This document shows positions 43,464 through 52,828 of a stretch of DNA of 64,000 nucleotides, piece by piece (position 1 is the stretch's first letter; each line of letters begins with the position of its first letter). Under the pieces are notes generated by a model. It did not search any database and was not told where the DNA came from. It worked only from the letters and a program-made list of their open reading frames with translations. The position numbers were made by a program, and so were the translations under genes. Source of the stretch: Flavobacterium defluvii (lineage in GTDB: Bacteria > Bacteroidota > Bacteroidia > Flavobacteriales > Flavobacteriaceae); assembly GCF_900129555.1 (NCBI RefSeq), contig NZ_FQWC01000002.1, positions 1-64,000 of the forward strand. The letters run 5' to 3'.

Positions 43464-44432
43464 TTACTCATACTTAGCTTTACGTTTTCTTTCTTTTTCC
43501 TGATAATCTATATTTTCCTTATTATCAGAGTTTTTCTTCGCTTTGTCTTTGTTCTTATTAGCGATTTGTTTTTCCTTGTACCATCCGTCATATCGCCATG
43601 AAAAACCAAATCCGCCATATAAAATAGATGGTGTATTCTTGAAATTTGTACTTATAGAAGCGTCAATCTGCATGTTTGGAGATAAGAGATAGGCTGCGCC
43701 GCCGCGGACAATTGCATCGCTGTAAAAATCACTTTTATAGCCTTGATTTTCAACAAAACCAGACCACTTGTCATTAAATCCATGAGTCAAAGTTAAGATA
43801 TATCCATAACTAGGATAATCAGTTCCAATATAATCAGCAATAATATTGGTTACAAAAACCCATCTACCTCCTCCAAATAAATTTTGGGTCACTAAAGCAA
43901 CTTTTGGAGAAATTGCGCCGTCTGGAGAAAAATAATAAGGATTATCTGCACCAACAAAATTGGCTCCGGCAAATATAGAAACAGCAGGAATTAATTCGCG
44001 CCATTTAAAACTGTGATTGGCCTTGTAGCTATAAATATTCGGCTCGTCTTTATAGTTTTTATAAGGATCATAAATAAGATATTTGGCACCTAAAACAGTT
44101 TGTCTAAAATTATTCTTTTTATAGCTTGTATATGGCGTATCGAAGTTTTCCATTTGATATTGAACATCAAGAATAAATTCAAGCTGTTCAAGAAAAGCGC
44201 CATATCGAATACTTAAATCGGTTCCAAAACCAGCAGCGTCATAATCTAATAAATCGTGTTTTTCTTTAATGCCATAAACACCAATTTCGCCCTGAATCAC
44301 TGATTTTCCAACTGCATAAGCAGACATGGTTTCTCCCGGACGGTTTGAATTAATCACATCAGTGTATTGTGCAAAGAAAATTTGTGGTACAAAGAAGAGA
44401 GATAAAAAGAGTAAGTTTTTAATTTTCAACAT
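43464..44432 (-). CDS. Outer-membrane channel-like protein (phenol MetA-pathway transporter family)
   Basis: A 322-residue exported protein; the signal peptide ends IFFAQ (about residue 21). The mature N-terminus has NSNRPGETMSAYAVGKSVIQGEIG, the start typical of the Phenol_MetA_deg 'transporter' family of outer-membrane barrels. Alternating strands run to about residue 285 (YGYILTLTHGFNDKWSGFVENQGY, GGAAYLLSPNMQIDASISTNF). The protein ends in a highly charged tail (KNKDKAKKNSDNKEN... KERKRKAKYE) of about 35 residues, unusual for a barrel. The substrate is unknown. Confidence 0.78.
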   Translation of the reverse strand: MLKIKNLLFLSLFFVPQIFFAQYTDVINSNRPGETMSAYAVGKSVIQGEIGVYGIKEKHDLLDYDAAGFGTDLSIRYGAFLEQLEFILDVQYQMENFDTPYTSYKKNNFRQTVLGAKYLIYDPYKNYKDEPNIYSYKANHSFKWRELIPAVSIFAGANFVGADNPYYFSPDGAISPKVALVTQNLFGGGRWVFVTNIIADYIGTDYPSYGYILTLTHGFNDKWSGFVENQGYKSDFYSDAIVRGGAAYLLSPNMQIDASISTNFKNTPSILYGGFGFSWRYDGWYKEKQIANKNKDKAKKNSDNKENIDYQEKERKRKAKYE

Positions 44433-44530
44433 AAATGTATTTTTTGATTAAAAAGCTATAACGTATTTCAAATGTACATATTTTATTATTTATTTAAGAT
44501 TCATATTTTATTTTTAAACAACGGATTTAC

Positions 44531-44538
44531 TAATTTTG
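44531..44538 (+). promoter_or_regulatory. Putative -7 promoter box of the DUF4834 gene
   Basis: TAATTTTG matches TAnnTTTG. It overlaps the in-frame TTG at 44536, so that TTG is unlikely to be the translation start. Confidence 0.5.
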
Positions 44539-44556
44539 GAAAAAAATTATATGATC

Positions 44557-44844
44557 ATGCAAGAAGCATCTTTTACAAATTTGTTTAAAACGATAATGTG
44601 GATTATTGCGTTTTATTATATTTTTAAATTTTTAGCTCAAATCTTTTTGCCTGTTTTGGTTAAAAAAGCGGTTGAGAAAGCAGGAGAAAATTTTCAGAAA
44701 CAACAACAGCAATACAGCCAGGATACATGGCAAAAAACTCGTAATAACAACAACGACGAAATAATCATAGATACTACAAATGCTAAAAAATCACGCGAAA
44801 CCAAAAAAGTAGGTGATTATGTTGATTACGAAGAAATAGATTAA
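44557..44844 (+). CDS. DUF4834 family small membrane protein
   Basis: A 95-residue protein with one N-terminal hydrophobic segment (LFKTIMWIIAFYYIFKFLAQIFLPVL), then a Gln-rich, charged cytoplasmic tail (KQQQQYSQDTWQKT, ... KKVGDYVDYEEID). Length and the final acidic 'GDYVDYEEI' motif fit DUF4834. The start could be 44551 or 44557; a TTG at 44536 lies in the promoter box. The YfhO-like gene follows after 53 bp on the same strand. Function unknown. Confidence 0.78.
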   Translation: MQEASFTNLFKTIMWIIAFYYIFKFLAQIFLPVLVKKAVEKAGENFQKQQQQYSQDTWQKTRNNNNDEIIIDTTNAKKSRETKKVGDYVDYEEID

Positions 44845-44897
44845 GTTTGCATCCTAAAACTAAAGGAGGATTCATCATTTAACCAAACCAGCCAAAA

Positions 44898-47351
44898 TTG
44901 AAAATAGTAAATAAATTTTATCCGCACGCCCTTGTAATCTTGGGCTTTATTCTCGTTTCATTAATTTATTTTTATCCGGTTCTGCAGGGAAAACAAATTT
45001 TCCAGTCAGATATTGCACAATATACCGGAATGGCCAAAGAGCAAAATGACTTTAGAGCTGCTGAACATTCAGAGCCATACTGGACAAATTCTGCTTTTGG
45101 CGGCATGCCGACTTATCAATTAGGGGCAAACTATCCAAATGATTTTGTTGGAAAAATAGATGATGTCTTACGTTTTTTACCACGCCCGGCAGATTATTTA
45201 TTTCTATATTTCTTAGGTTTTTATGGTTTGTTATTAGTTCTTAAAACAGATCCTTTAAAAGCTTTTATAGGCGCGATTGCGTTTGGTTTTTCTACTTATC
45301 TGATCATTATTCTTGGTGTTGGTCATAATGCAAAAGCACATGCAATTGCTTATATGCCGCTTGTTATTGCCGGTTTTATACTCGTTTTTCAGAAAAAATA
45401 TATTTGGGGAGGTTTACTCACGATGTTTGCGGTTGCATTAGAAGTTAATGCTAACCACTTTCAAATGACCTATTATTTATTGATTTTCTTATTGATACTT
45501 TCAGGTTATTTTACTTTCAATTTTATAAAAGATAAAGAATATAAGCCGCTTTTGACTGCTATTGGAACATTGGCAGCAGCCGGAATTTTTGCCATTGGAG
45601 TAAATGCCGGAAATTTGCTGGCAACAAGCGAATATGCTAAATTTAGTACGCGCAGTAACAGTGAATTAACTTTTAATCCTGACGGGACTAAAAAAGAAAA
45701 TGAAAACGCTTTAAGCCGAGAGTATATTACAGAATACAGCTATGGAATTGCAGAAAGTTTCAATCTTATCGCTCCTAGGCTTTTTGGAGGTTCTAATCAT
45801 GAAAACCTTGGGCCTGATAGCCGTATGTATTCTTTTGCTATTGAGCAGGGAGCTTCTCCGTCTCAAGCTGCTGAATATGCGTCAGGAGTACCAACGTATT
45901 GGGGAGATCAGCCTATTGTAGCTGCGCCTGCATATATTGGTATTGTTGTGTTTTTTCTGGCAGTTTTGGCTTTATTTATTGATGATCGAAAAATTAAATA
46001 TGTTTTTCTTTCAGGGGCATTATTTTCGTTAATACTTTCATGGGGAAAAAATTTCTCGTTATTAACGGACTTTTTTATCGATTACGTACCTATGTACGAT
46101 AAATTTAGAGCAGTATCATCAATTCAGGTAATTTTAGAATTATGTTTTCCTGTCCTTGCTGTTATGGGAATTCAATCGTTTTTTAAAGCAAAAGAAGAGC
46201 CGAAACTACAACAAAAAGCACTTATTCAAACAGGAGTTTTTGGATTGGGAGTTATCGCAATTTTAATAATTGCAAAAGGTTCTTTCCACTTTTCAGGAAG
46301 TAATGATAATTATTTTTTAAAAAACTACGGTGCAGCATTTGTTGATGCTCTTAGAGAAGACAGAATGTCTTTATATTCTGCAGATTTACTTCGTTCAGGT
46401 TTCTTCATCATAGTGACATTTGGAGTTTTATGGTTATTTATAAAAAATAAATTTTCACAAACCACAACTTTGGTAATTGTTGCGCTTTTGATGATTTTTG
46501 ATTTGTTTTTTGTAGATAAAAAATATGTATCTGCAAAAGATTTTGTCAGTCCGGTTCAGATTGCTGCTCCTTTTCAGGAAACGCCGGCAGATGCTAAAAT
46601 TTTAGAAGACACAACTCATTACAGAGTTTTCGATATGGATGGAAACATGTCAAGCGCAACAGCTTCGTATTTTCACCATTCTATTGGGGGGTATCATGCT
46701 GCAAAACCAAGAAGAATGCAACAATTATTTGATTATCAAATCGCAAATAAAACCAAACCAATGAATCTTGAAATACTTAATATGTTAAATGTTAAGTATG
46801 TAATTCAGAGAGATACGACAGGCGCGCCTATACCAACAATTAATCCAGATGCAAATGGAAATGCATGGTTTGTAAGCACAGTAAAATTGGTGAATAAACC
46901 AGATGATGTAATGAAAGCGTTGGATCATATTGATACTAAAAAAGTAGCTGTTTTTAATGTTCATGAACATGAAAGTAAATTTCAAAATGCACGCATGAAA
47001 AAACAATGGGATACAACCGGCACTATTAAAGTTGTTCAATACAAGCCAAATTATATTAAATACGAATCTGATAATGCAAAAGACGGCTTAGCAGTTTTCT
47101 CGGAAATTTATTATAAAAATGGCTGGAACGCTTATATTGATGGTAAATTGACAGATCATTTTCCTGTTGATTATGTTTTAAGAGCGATGGAAATTCCGGG
47201 CGGAAAACATAAAATCGAATTTAAGTTTGAACCTCAGATTATTAAAACTGGAGGGACAATCAATTTAATTAGTTCTATTGGAATGCTGTTGCTTTTGGCG
47301 GGTGGAATTTATTTTGAAAGAAAGAGATTGTTTAGTAATCAGTTGCAGTAA
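44898..47351 (+). CDS. YfhO family membrane protein
   Basis: An 817-residue polytopic protein with about a dozen hydrophobic segments (FYPHALVILGFILVSLIYFYPVL, LFLYFLGFYGLLLVLK, and others) and a C-terminal soluble beta domain (about residues 550-780). The pattern IFQSDIAQYTGMAKEQN, TNSAFGGMPTYQ, and the final GWNAYIDGKLTDHFPVDYVLRAMEIPGGKHKIEFKF is that of YfhO. This is a GT-C-like family that adds sugars to lipoteichoic acid or related polymers in Firmicutes. In Bacteroidota it likely glycosylates surface polymers or lipids. The start is TTG at 44898, because an in-frame stop lies six codons upstream and the next ATG would cut the first helix. Confidence 0.85.
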   Translation: MKIVNKFYPHALVILGFILVSLIYFYPVLQGKQIFQSDIAQYTGMAKEQNDFRAAEHSEPYWTNSAFGGMPTYQLGANYPNDFVGKIDDVLRFLPRPADYLFLYFLGFYGLLLVLKTDPLKAFIGAIAFGFSTYLIIILGVGHNAKAHAIAYMPLVIAGFILVFQKKYIWGGLLTMFAVALEVNANHFQMTYYLLIFLLILSGYFTFNFIKDKEYKPLLTAIGTLAAAGIFAIGVNAGNLLATSEYAKFSTRSNSELTFNPDGTKKENENALSREYITEYSYGIAESFNLIAPRLFGGSNHENLGPDSRMYSFAIEQGASPSQAAEYASGVPTYWGDQPIVAAPAYIGIVVFFLAVLALFIDDRKIKYVFLSGALFSLILSWGKNFSLLTDFFIDYVPMYDKFRAVSSIQVILELCFPVLAVMGIQSFFKAKEEPKLQQKALIQTGVFGLGVIAILIIAKGSFHFSGSNDNYFLKNYGAAFVDALREDRMSLYSADLLRSGFFIIVTFGVLWLFIKNKFSQTTTLVIVALLMIFDLFFVDKKYVSAKDFVSPVQIAAPFQETPADAKILEDTTHYRVFDMDGNMSSATASYFHHSIGGYHAAKPRRMQQLFDYQIANKTKPMNLEILNMLNVKYVIQRDTTGAPIPTINPDANGNAWFVSTVKLVNKPDDVMKALDHIDTKKVAVFNVHEHESKFQNARMKKQWDTTGTIKVVQYKPNYIKYESDNAKDGLAVFSEIYYKNGWNAYIDGKLTDHFPVDYVLRAMEIPGGKHKIEFKFEPQIIKTGGTINLISSIGMLLLLAGGIYFERKRLFSNQLQ

Positions 47352-47368
47352 TCAGTCTCAGATAAGAA

Positions 47369-47617
47369 ATGTTATTGAAGATTATTAAAGTTGTTCTTTT
47401 TATCTTTTTAGACTTAGCAGTATTTATTTTCTGTGGAATTTTTATAATGGGATATGATGACTTTTATAATGAAAGTCAAGGAGAATATTTTAGCTTTTCG
47501 AGCATGAAAACGGAATATAAAATTGTCTGGGGATTTTATAATTTTTGGATAGTTTTAAACATCTTACTTTTAATTTATATCATATATAAAGTTTATAATA
47601 GATTTGCTTTGAAATAA
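47369..47617 (+). CDS. Small two-helix membrane protein
   Basis: An 82-residue protein with hydrophobic segments at about residues 3-30 and 55-75 joined by a polar loop (GYDDFYNESQGEYFSFSSMKTEYK). No family recognised. It sits between the YfhO-like gene (17 bp gap) and the GT4 gene (31 bp gap), so it is probably part of that operon. Codon use looks like that of its neighbours, so I take it as a real gene. Confidence 0.6.
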   Translation: MLLKIIKVVLFIFLDLAVFIFCGIFIMGYDDFYNESQGEYFSFSSMKTEYKIVWGFYNFWIVLNILLLIYIIYKVYNRFALK

Positions 47618-47648
47618 ACTTACACTTTTTAACAATAAACGATTTTCC

Positions 47649-48935
47649 TTGGAACAAAAAAAGCTCTTAATTATAACGTATTACTTTCCTCCAGCAGGCG
47701 GACCGGGAGTACAGCGCTGGTTGAAATTTACAAAGTATCTGCCGGATTTTGGCGTTGAGCCGATTGTGTATGTTCCTGAAAACCCAACATATCCAATTGT
47801 TGACGAAGGTTTGGTAAGCGAAATATCAGATAAAGTAATTGTTCTTAAAAATAAAATTTGGGAGCCGTATCAACTGGCTTCTGTTTTTTCAAAAAATAAA
47901 ACCAAGAAAATCAGTTCCGGAATTTTTCCACACAAAAAAAAGCAGACTTTTTTAGATAAAGCTTTTCTTTGGGTACGAGGCAACTTATTTATTCCAGATG
48001 CCCGTGTTTTTTGGGTAAAACCTTCTGTTTCTTATCTTGAGAAATACATCAAAGAAAATGATATTGATACTATTGTTACTTCGGGACCGCCGCATAGTTT
48101 ACATTTAATAGGTTTAAAATTAAAAGAAAAACTAAATGTAAAATGGTTTGCCGATTTCCGCGACCCGTGGACAACTATTGGGTATCATAAAGCACTGCGT
48201 TTGTCTAATTATGCGGCTAAAAAACATAAAAAATTAGAGTATACAGTTCTTAATTCTACAGATACTATTATAGTTACCAGTAAAACTACAAAAGCAGAAT
48301 TTCAGGCGATTACTAATAAACCAATTTCTGTAATTACAAATGGTTACGATATTGAAAAAGTCGAAAAACAAACTTTAGACACAAAATTCACACTTGCTCA
48401 TATCGGTTCTTTTTTATCAGACAGAAATCCTAAGTTTCTATGGGAATGTCTGGTAGAACTGCTTCAGGAAATTCCTGATTTTAAAATGCATTTAGAAATT
48501 AAACTAATTGGAGCAGTGAGTCAGGAAGTCTTGGATTCTGTAGACGAATTTAAACTGAATGATTATTTAAATCTTTTAGGGTACGTTTCGCATAACGAGG
48601 CAATTGCACATCAAAAAAAGTCTCAGGTTTTGCTTTTAATAGAAATCAATTCAGAAGATACTAAAAGTATCATTCCCGGAAAATTGTTTGAATATATGGT
48701 TTCAAATCGACCAATAATAGCGATTGGGCCACAAGGTTCTGATTTTGCCGATATAATAAAAGAAACCAATACAGGCGTATTTTTTGATTATTCAGAAAAA
48801 GCGAAGTTAAAAAGTGTAATTTTGGGCTTTTATAATCAATTTTTGGAAGGAAATTTACAAGCTAATGGTGTTGGTTTACAGCAATATTCAAGAAAAAACC
48901 TAACGAAACAATTAGCACAATTGATTCAGGAGTAA
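47649..48935 (+). CDS. Family 4 glycosyltransferase
   Basis: A 428-residue GT-B glycosyltransferase. The N-terminal acceptor domain begins LLIITYYFPPAGGPGVQRWLKF, a frequent start in this family. WFADFRDPWT marks the domain centre. The donor-binding domain carries ITNGYDIEK, LLGYVSHNEAIAHQKKS and the loop SIIPGKLFEYMVSNRPIIAIGP, with Glu in the retaining GT4 position. It should transfer a nucleotide-sugar-derived residue to a lipid-linked or surface glycan. The start is TTG at 47649; no ATG is in frame nearby. It lies in a cluster with a YfhO-like protein and a flippase. Confidence 0.88.
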   Translation: MEQKKLLIITYYFPPAGGPGVQRWLKFTKYLPDFGVEPIVYVPENPTYPIVDEGLVSEISDKVIVLKNKIWEPYQLASVFSKNKTKKISSGIFPHKKKQTFLDKAFLWVRGNLFIPDARVFWVKPSVSYLEKYIKENDIDTIVTSGPPHSLHLIGLKLKEKLNVKWFADFRDPWTTIGYHKALRLSNYAAKKHKKLEYTVLNSTDTIIVTSKTTKAEFQAITNKPISVITNGYDIEKVEKQTLDTKFTLAHIGSFLSDRNPKFLWECLVELLQEIPDFKMHLEIKLIGAVSQEVLDSVDEFKLNDYLNLLGYVSHNEAIAHQKKSQVLLLIEINSEDTKSIIPGKLFEYMVSNRPIIAIGPQGSDFADIIKETNTGVFFDYSEKAKLKSVILGFYNQFLEGNLQANGVGLQQYSRKNLTKQLAQLIQE

Positions 48936-48991
48936 GATTAAAATCGATAATCCAATAAAAAAATCTGAACTCTACAATCTAAAATAAAAAA

Positions 48992-50461
48992 ATGGGTATT
49001 GTTTTAAACCAGTCTTTTAAAAATACTGTTATTACGTATATAGGTTTCGCAATAGGAGCCATAAACACACTTTATTTGTACCCATTTTTTCTGGGTGCAA
49101 CTTATTATGGTTTAACGAATTATATAACATCTGCCGCCAATGTAATTATGCCATTATTTGCCATTGGTATGCAAAATACATTGGTTAAATTTTATTCGCA
49201 ATACCAGACAGAAGAAGAAAAATCCCGTTTTTTATCTTTTACTGTTTTATTTCCGTTATTCCTAATTATACCCCTTTTACTGATTGGTCTTGTCTTTTAT
49301 GACGAGATTTTATTTTTTGTATCAAAAAAGAATGCAATTGTAAAAAGTTATATATGGCTAATACCATTTATAGGATTGTGTATGGCCTATTTTGAAATTT
49401 TTTATGCCTGGCTGCGAGTAAATATGTATTCTGTTTTTGGCAACTTTGTAAAAGAAGTAGGTTTACGATTGTTTTCATTATTTCTATTAATAGGTGTTTA
49501 CTACGATTGGCTAAGTGTAGAAGGATTTGTGTATGCAACTGCAGGTCTATATTTTTTAGCATTTTTAATAACAATGTTATATGCATTTAGTATTCAGAAA
49601 CCAACATTTCAGTTTACAATACCAGCAAATACAAAAGATATATTGATATATACTTTTTACATTATATTATCAGGAAGTGTTGCCAATTTGCTTTTGGATG
49701 GGGATAAAATGATATTAAACCAATATATGCAGATTGAGAATATTGCATTCTATTCTGTTGCTACTTATATTGCTCTGGTAATTTCGGTTCCTAGTCGGGC
49801 GATGCATCAAATTGTGTATCCTATTACGGCCAAATTAATGCACGAAAACAAGCATGATGAATTGAACGATCTTTATAAAAAGACTTCTATAAACCTGCAG
49901 ATTGTAGGTGGTTTTGTAATGCTTTGCATTTTTGTAAATATTAATCAATTATACGAATTGGTTCCAAAAGAATACAGCGGTGGTATTGCGGTTGTGTTTA
50001 TGATTGGTTTATCTAAATATTTTGATTTAATTTTAGGAAACAACAATGCGATCATTTTTAATACCAAATATTACCGAATGGTATTGTATTTAGGATTAAT
50101 GCTGGTTGTTTTAACAGTAATTCTAAACATGATATTTATTCCGATTTTTGGAATTTTCGGATCAGCTTTTGCTACGTTATTATCTATTACCTTGTACAGT
50201 TTAGCCAAGCTGCTTTTTGTTGTAAAAAAGCTTCATTTGTACCCATTTACAAAAGAAACGCTTTCATCAATGCTGCTTACTTTTGTTTTATTCCTGGCAT
50301 TTTATTTTTGGGAATTTCCTTTTTTCCAGCTCATAAGCATAGCTTTAAAATCTATTTTAGTAACTATTCTTTATGTTTATCTAAATTATAAGTTTAATAT
50401 TTCTCCGGATATTAATAAAGTTATCGATGCTGTTCTTAGAAAAATCGGAATTAAAATTTAA
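48992..50461 (+). CDS. Polysaccharide flippase (Wzx/MATE-like)
   Basis: A 489-residue inner-membrane protein with about 14 hydrophobic helices. The start (SFKNTVITYIGFAIGAINTLYLYPFFLG) and the later LLDGDKMILNQYMQIENIAFYSVATYIALVI match the polysaccharide-biosynthesis/flippase family. It should move lipid-linked glycan units across the inner membrane for surface polysaccharide assembly. It follows the GT4 gene on the same strand after 56 bp. No polymerase (Wzy) is visible nearby, so the route of polymer assembly is open. Confidence 0.87.
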   Translation: MGIVLNQSFKNTVITYIGFAIGAINTLYLYPFFLGATYYGLTNYITSAANVIMPLFAIGMQNTLVKFYSQYQTEEEKSRFLSFTVLFPLFLIIPLLLIGLVFYDEILFFVSKKNAIVKSYIWLIPFIGLCMAYFEIFYAWLRVNMYSVFGNFVKEVGLRLFSLFLLIGVYYDWLSVEGFVYATAGLYFLAFLITMLYAFSIQKPTFQFTIPANTKDILIYTFYIILSGSVANLLLDGDKMILNQYMQIENIAFYSVATYIALVISVPSRAMHQIVYPITAKLMHENKHDELNDLYKKTSINLQIVGGFVMLCIFVNINQLYELVPKEYSGGIAVVFMIGLSKYFDLILGNNNAIIFNTKYYRMVLYLGLMLVVLTVILNMIFIPIFGIFGSAFATLLSITLYSLAKLLFVVKKLHLYPFTKETLSSMLLTFVLFLAFYFWEFPFFQLISIALKSILVTILYVYLNYKFNISPDINKVIDAVLRKIGIKI

Positions 50462-50503
50462 GATAAGCAAAGAAGTAATTTAATTTCCAATCTAATTTGT
50501 TTT

Positions 50504-50511
50504 TATATTTG
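50504..50511 (+). promoter_or_regulatory. Putative -7 promoter box of the MscS-like gene
   Basis: TATATTTG matches TAnnTTTG, 33 nt before the ATG at 50545. Confidence 0.5.
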
Positions 50512-50544
50512 TTAGAAGTATAACTAACTTATTTCTAATTGAAT

Positions 50545-52197
50545 ATGAAAAATAAATTACTTTGTTTGTTGGTGTTTTTTGTTAGTTCAATGTATTTTAT
50601 TTCTTCTGCACAAAACCAGAAAAATAAAAATCCTGAAAAAAGCGAAGTTAAACTAAAGCCAAAAGGTTTTCCGGTAACTCCTTTTAAAGACACACTTTTC
50701 TATGTGTATAATAATGTTGGATCTTTTTCTGCTGAGAATCGTGCAAAAGCAATTACTGCAAAAATAAAATCCCTTTATGAAGATGATATTTTTAGACCAG
50801 ATTCCTTAAAAATAGTTCCATCTGATATAAGTTTTGATATTGTCTATAAAAATGATTTCATTCTTATGTCAGTATTACAATCTGATGCAAAAGCTGAAAA
50901 TAAGACAGCTGATGAGATTGTAAAACGTAATTTTAAAGTAATTAGAAATGCGGTTATATATCAAAACCAAAACCATTCACTTTTACCAAAAAGAATTGGT
51001 TTTACCGCTTTATTGATTCTGATATTAAGCCTTGTTTTATTTTTAGTATCTAAAGTTTTCAACAAAATAAAATCCTATTTTTCAATAAGAAGAGAAACAT
51101 TTTTTAAAGGATTTAAATATAATAACATCAATATTTTAACTCCTGAAAAGCAGGAATATGTAACAACACGAGTTATTGACATCTTAAAAATAATTGCATT
51201 TATTTTACTGACCTATTTAACGCTTCCGCTGCTTTTTAATATTTTTCCGGCAACTCAGGCTTACACGGCAACAATATTAAAATGGACACTAACTCCAATA
51301 AAAGCGGCCTTTTTTGGATTTGTTGATTTTCTGCCCAACCTTTTTACAATCATTGTTATTATTTTAATTTTCAGATATTCACTTAAAATAGTTAAGTTTT
51401 TTGTTGACGAAATCAATAAAGAAAACATAAAAGTGGATGGTTTTTACAGTGATTGGGCAAAGCCGACATTTAATATAATTAGGTTTTTGGCATATGCTTT
51501 TATGCTGGTCATTATTTTTCCGTATCTGCCAGGATCAGATTCTGATATTTTTAAAGGAGTTTCAGTATTCGTTGGAATTTTATTTTCATTAGGTTCTTCA
51601 AATGCGATTGCCAATATGGTTGCAGGTTTGGTTATCACCTATATGCGTCCGTTTAAAATTGGTGATTTTATTAAAATTGGTGATGTAAGCGGAGAAGTAA
51701 TCGAGAAAACAGCATTGGTAACCAGAATAAGAACAACAAAATTTGAAGATATTACGATTCCAAATGCAACTATACTTTCGAGTACCTCAACCAATTTTTC
51801 TGCAAATGCACAGCAGTCTAAAGATGGTTTGTTAATTCATACCACCGTAACGATTGGTTATGACGTTCCGTGGAAAGATATTCACAATGCTTTAATAGAC
51901 GCAGCTTTAAATACTGAATTGACGGAAAAAACACCAGTGCCATTTGTGCTTCAAACAAGCTTAGATGATTTTTATGTTTCGTATCAAATCAATGTCTATA
52001 CAAAAGAACCTAATAAACAGCCAAGGATTTATTCTTCACTTCATCAAAATATTCAGGATTCGTTTAATGCTGCCGGAATCGAGATTATGTCTCCGCATTA
52101 TAACGCTCTAAGAGACGGAAATACAACAACAATACCTGAAAATTATCTAAAAAGCGATTACGAACCGCCTTTTTTTAATATCAAGAATAAAAGCTAG
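50545..52197 (+). CDS. Mechanosensitive ion channel, MscS family
   Basis: A 550-residue membrane protein. The signal peptide or first helix ends SSAQ (about residue 23), followed by a periplasmic domain to about residue 145. Helices lie at about 150-170, 215-240, 260-285 and 320-340. The pore helix region has SLGSSNAIANMVAGLVITYMRPFKIGD. The beta domain has GDVSGEVIEKTALVTRIRT and ITIPNATILSSTSTNFS, the MscS core. It releases solutes under membrane tension. The ATG at 50545 is preferred over an in-frame TTG six bases earlier. Confidence 0.93.
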   Translation: MKNKLLCLLVFFVSSMYFISSAQNQKNKNPEKSEVKLKPKGFPVTPFKDTLFYVYNNVGSFSAENRAKAITAKIKSLYEDDIFRPDSLKIVPSDISFDIVYKNDFILMSVLQSDAKAENKTADEIVKRNFKVIRNAVIYQNQNHSLLPKRIGFTALLILILSLVLFLVSKVFNKIKSYFSIRRETFFKGFKYNNINILTPEKQEYVTTRVIDILKIIAFILLTYLTLPLLFNIFPATQAYTATILKWTLTPIKAAFFGFVDFLPNLFTIIVIILIFRYSLKIVKFFVDEINKENIKVDGFYSDWAKPTFNIIRFLAYAFMLVIIFPYLPGSDSDIFKGVSVFVGILFSLGSSNAIANMVAGLVITYMRPFKIGDFIKIGDVSGEVIEKTALVTRIRTTKFEDITIPNATILSSTSTNFSANAQQSKDGLLIHTTVTIGYDVPWKDIHNALIDAALNTELTEKTPVPFVLQTSLDDFYVSYQINVYTKEPNKQPRIYSSLHQNIQDSFNAAGIEIMSPHYNALRDGNTTTIPENYLKSDYEPPFFNIKNKS

Positions 52198-52358
52198 GCT
52201 TTTTTTAATATTTGGAAAATGTGAAAGGAATCTTAAAATTTTTCTTTCATTTGTTTTGTAATGTAATTAATTAAATTTAATTTTATGTAGATTTTTATTA
52301 CATCTCTTCATTGACAGTCTGAAAAATATTCACGAAAGTGCAATAAATTGATGTCTTA

Positions 52359-52736
52359 ATGTCATTTCAAATTAAACTCGCTATCCCAATTGTTAAATTT
52401 AAAGTATCACATGCAGACAAAACCAAACAAATGATTATGAAAAGCAGTAAGCTAAGTCAGGAACAAAGTGTACAGGTGTTTTCTAATATGATATCTAATA
52501 AGGTACATAACGGATTTACACTAGAAGAGAGAAATGATGAATTACTTTTTGCGGTCCTTTCTAAAGGGGGAAAAGTAGTTAACCACAGTTTAAATTTCAT
52601 GATTTTTTGTTTAACCCTCGGATTATGGTCATTCGCCTGGCTGTATTTAACGTTCGAGGCATCCAAACAAAAAAAGGTGTTAGTAGCCATTGACGAAGAT
52701 GGTTTTCCTTTTGAAGAAAAATGTTTAGTTGCATAA
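52359..52736 (+). CDS. Hypothetical protein with one or two membrane segments
   Basis: A 125-residue protein. A polar N-terminal part (SHADKTKQMIMKSSKLSQEQSVQVFSNMISNKVHNGFTLEERNDE split around residue 40) leads to a hydrophobic stretch LNFMIFCLTLGLWSFAWLYLTF at about residues 79-100 and a short charged tail. I do not recognise the family. An internal ATG about 25 codons in could also be the start. It is a single gene between the MscS and uvrA genes with a hairpin terminator behind it. Confidence 0.65.
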   Translation: MSFQIKLAIPIVKFKVSHADKTKQMIMKSSKLSQEQSVQVFSNMISNKVHNGFTLEERNDELLFAVLSKGGKVVNHSLNFMIFCLTLGLWSFAWLYLTFEASKQKKVLVAIDEDGFPFEEKCLVA

Positions 52737-52757
52737 ACTTTTTCACTTAAAATATTT

Positions 52758-52808
52758 TAGCCATAAATTACATTCTTGAAGTTTGTAATTTATGGCTATT
52801 TTTTTTTG
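52758..52808. terminator. Hairpin terminator before the convergent uvrA gene
   Basis: TAGCCATAAATTACA pairs perfectly (15 bp) with TGTAATTTATGGCTA around an 11-nt loop, followed by a long T run on the plus strand. Confidence 0.85.
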
Positions 52809-52828
52809 AAATATTTTCAACTCAATTT

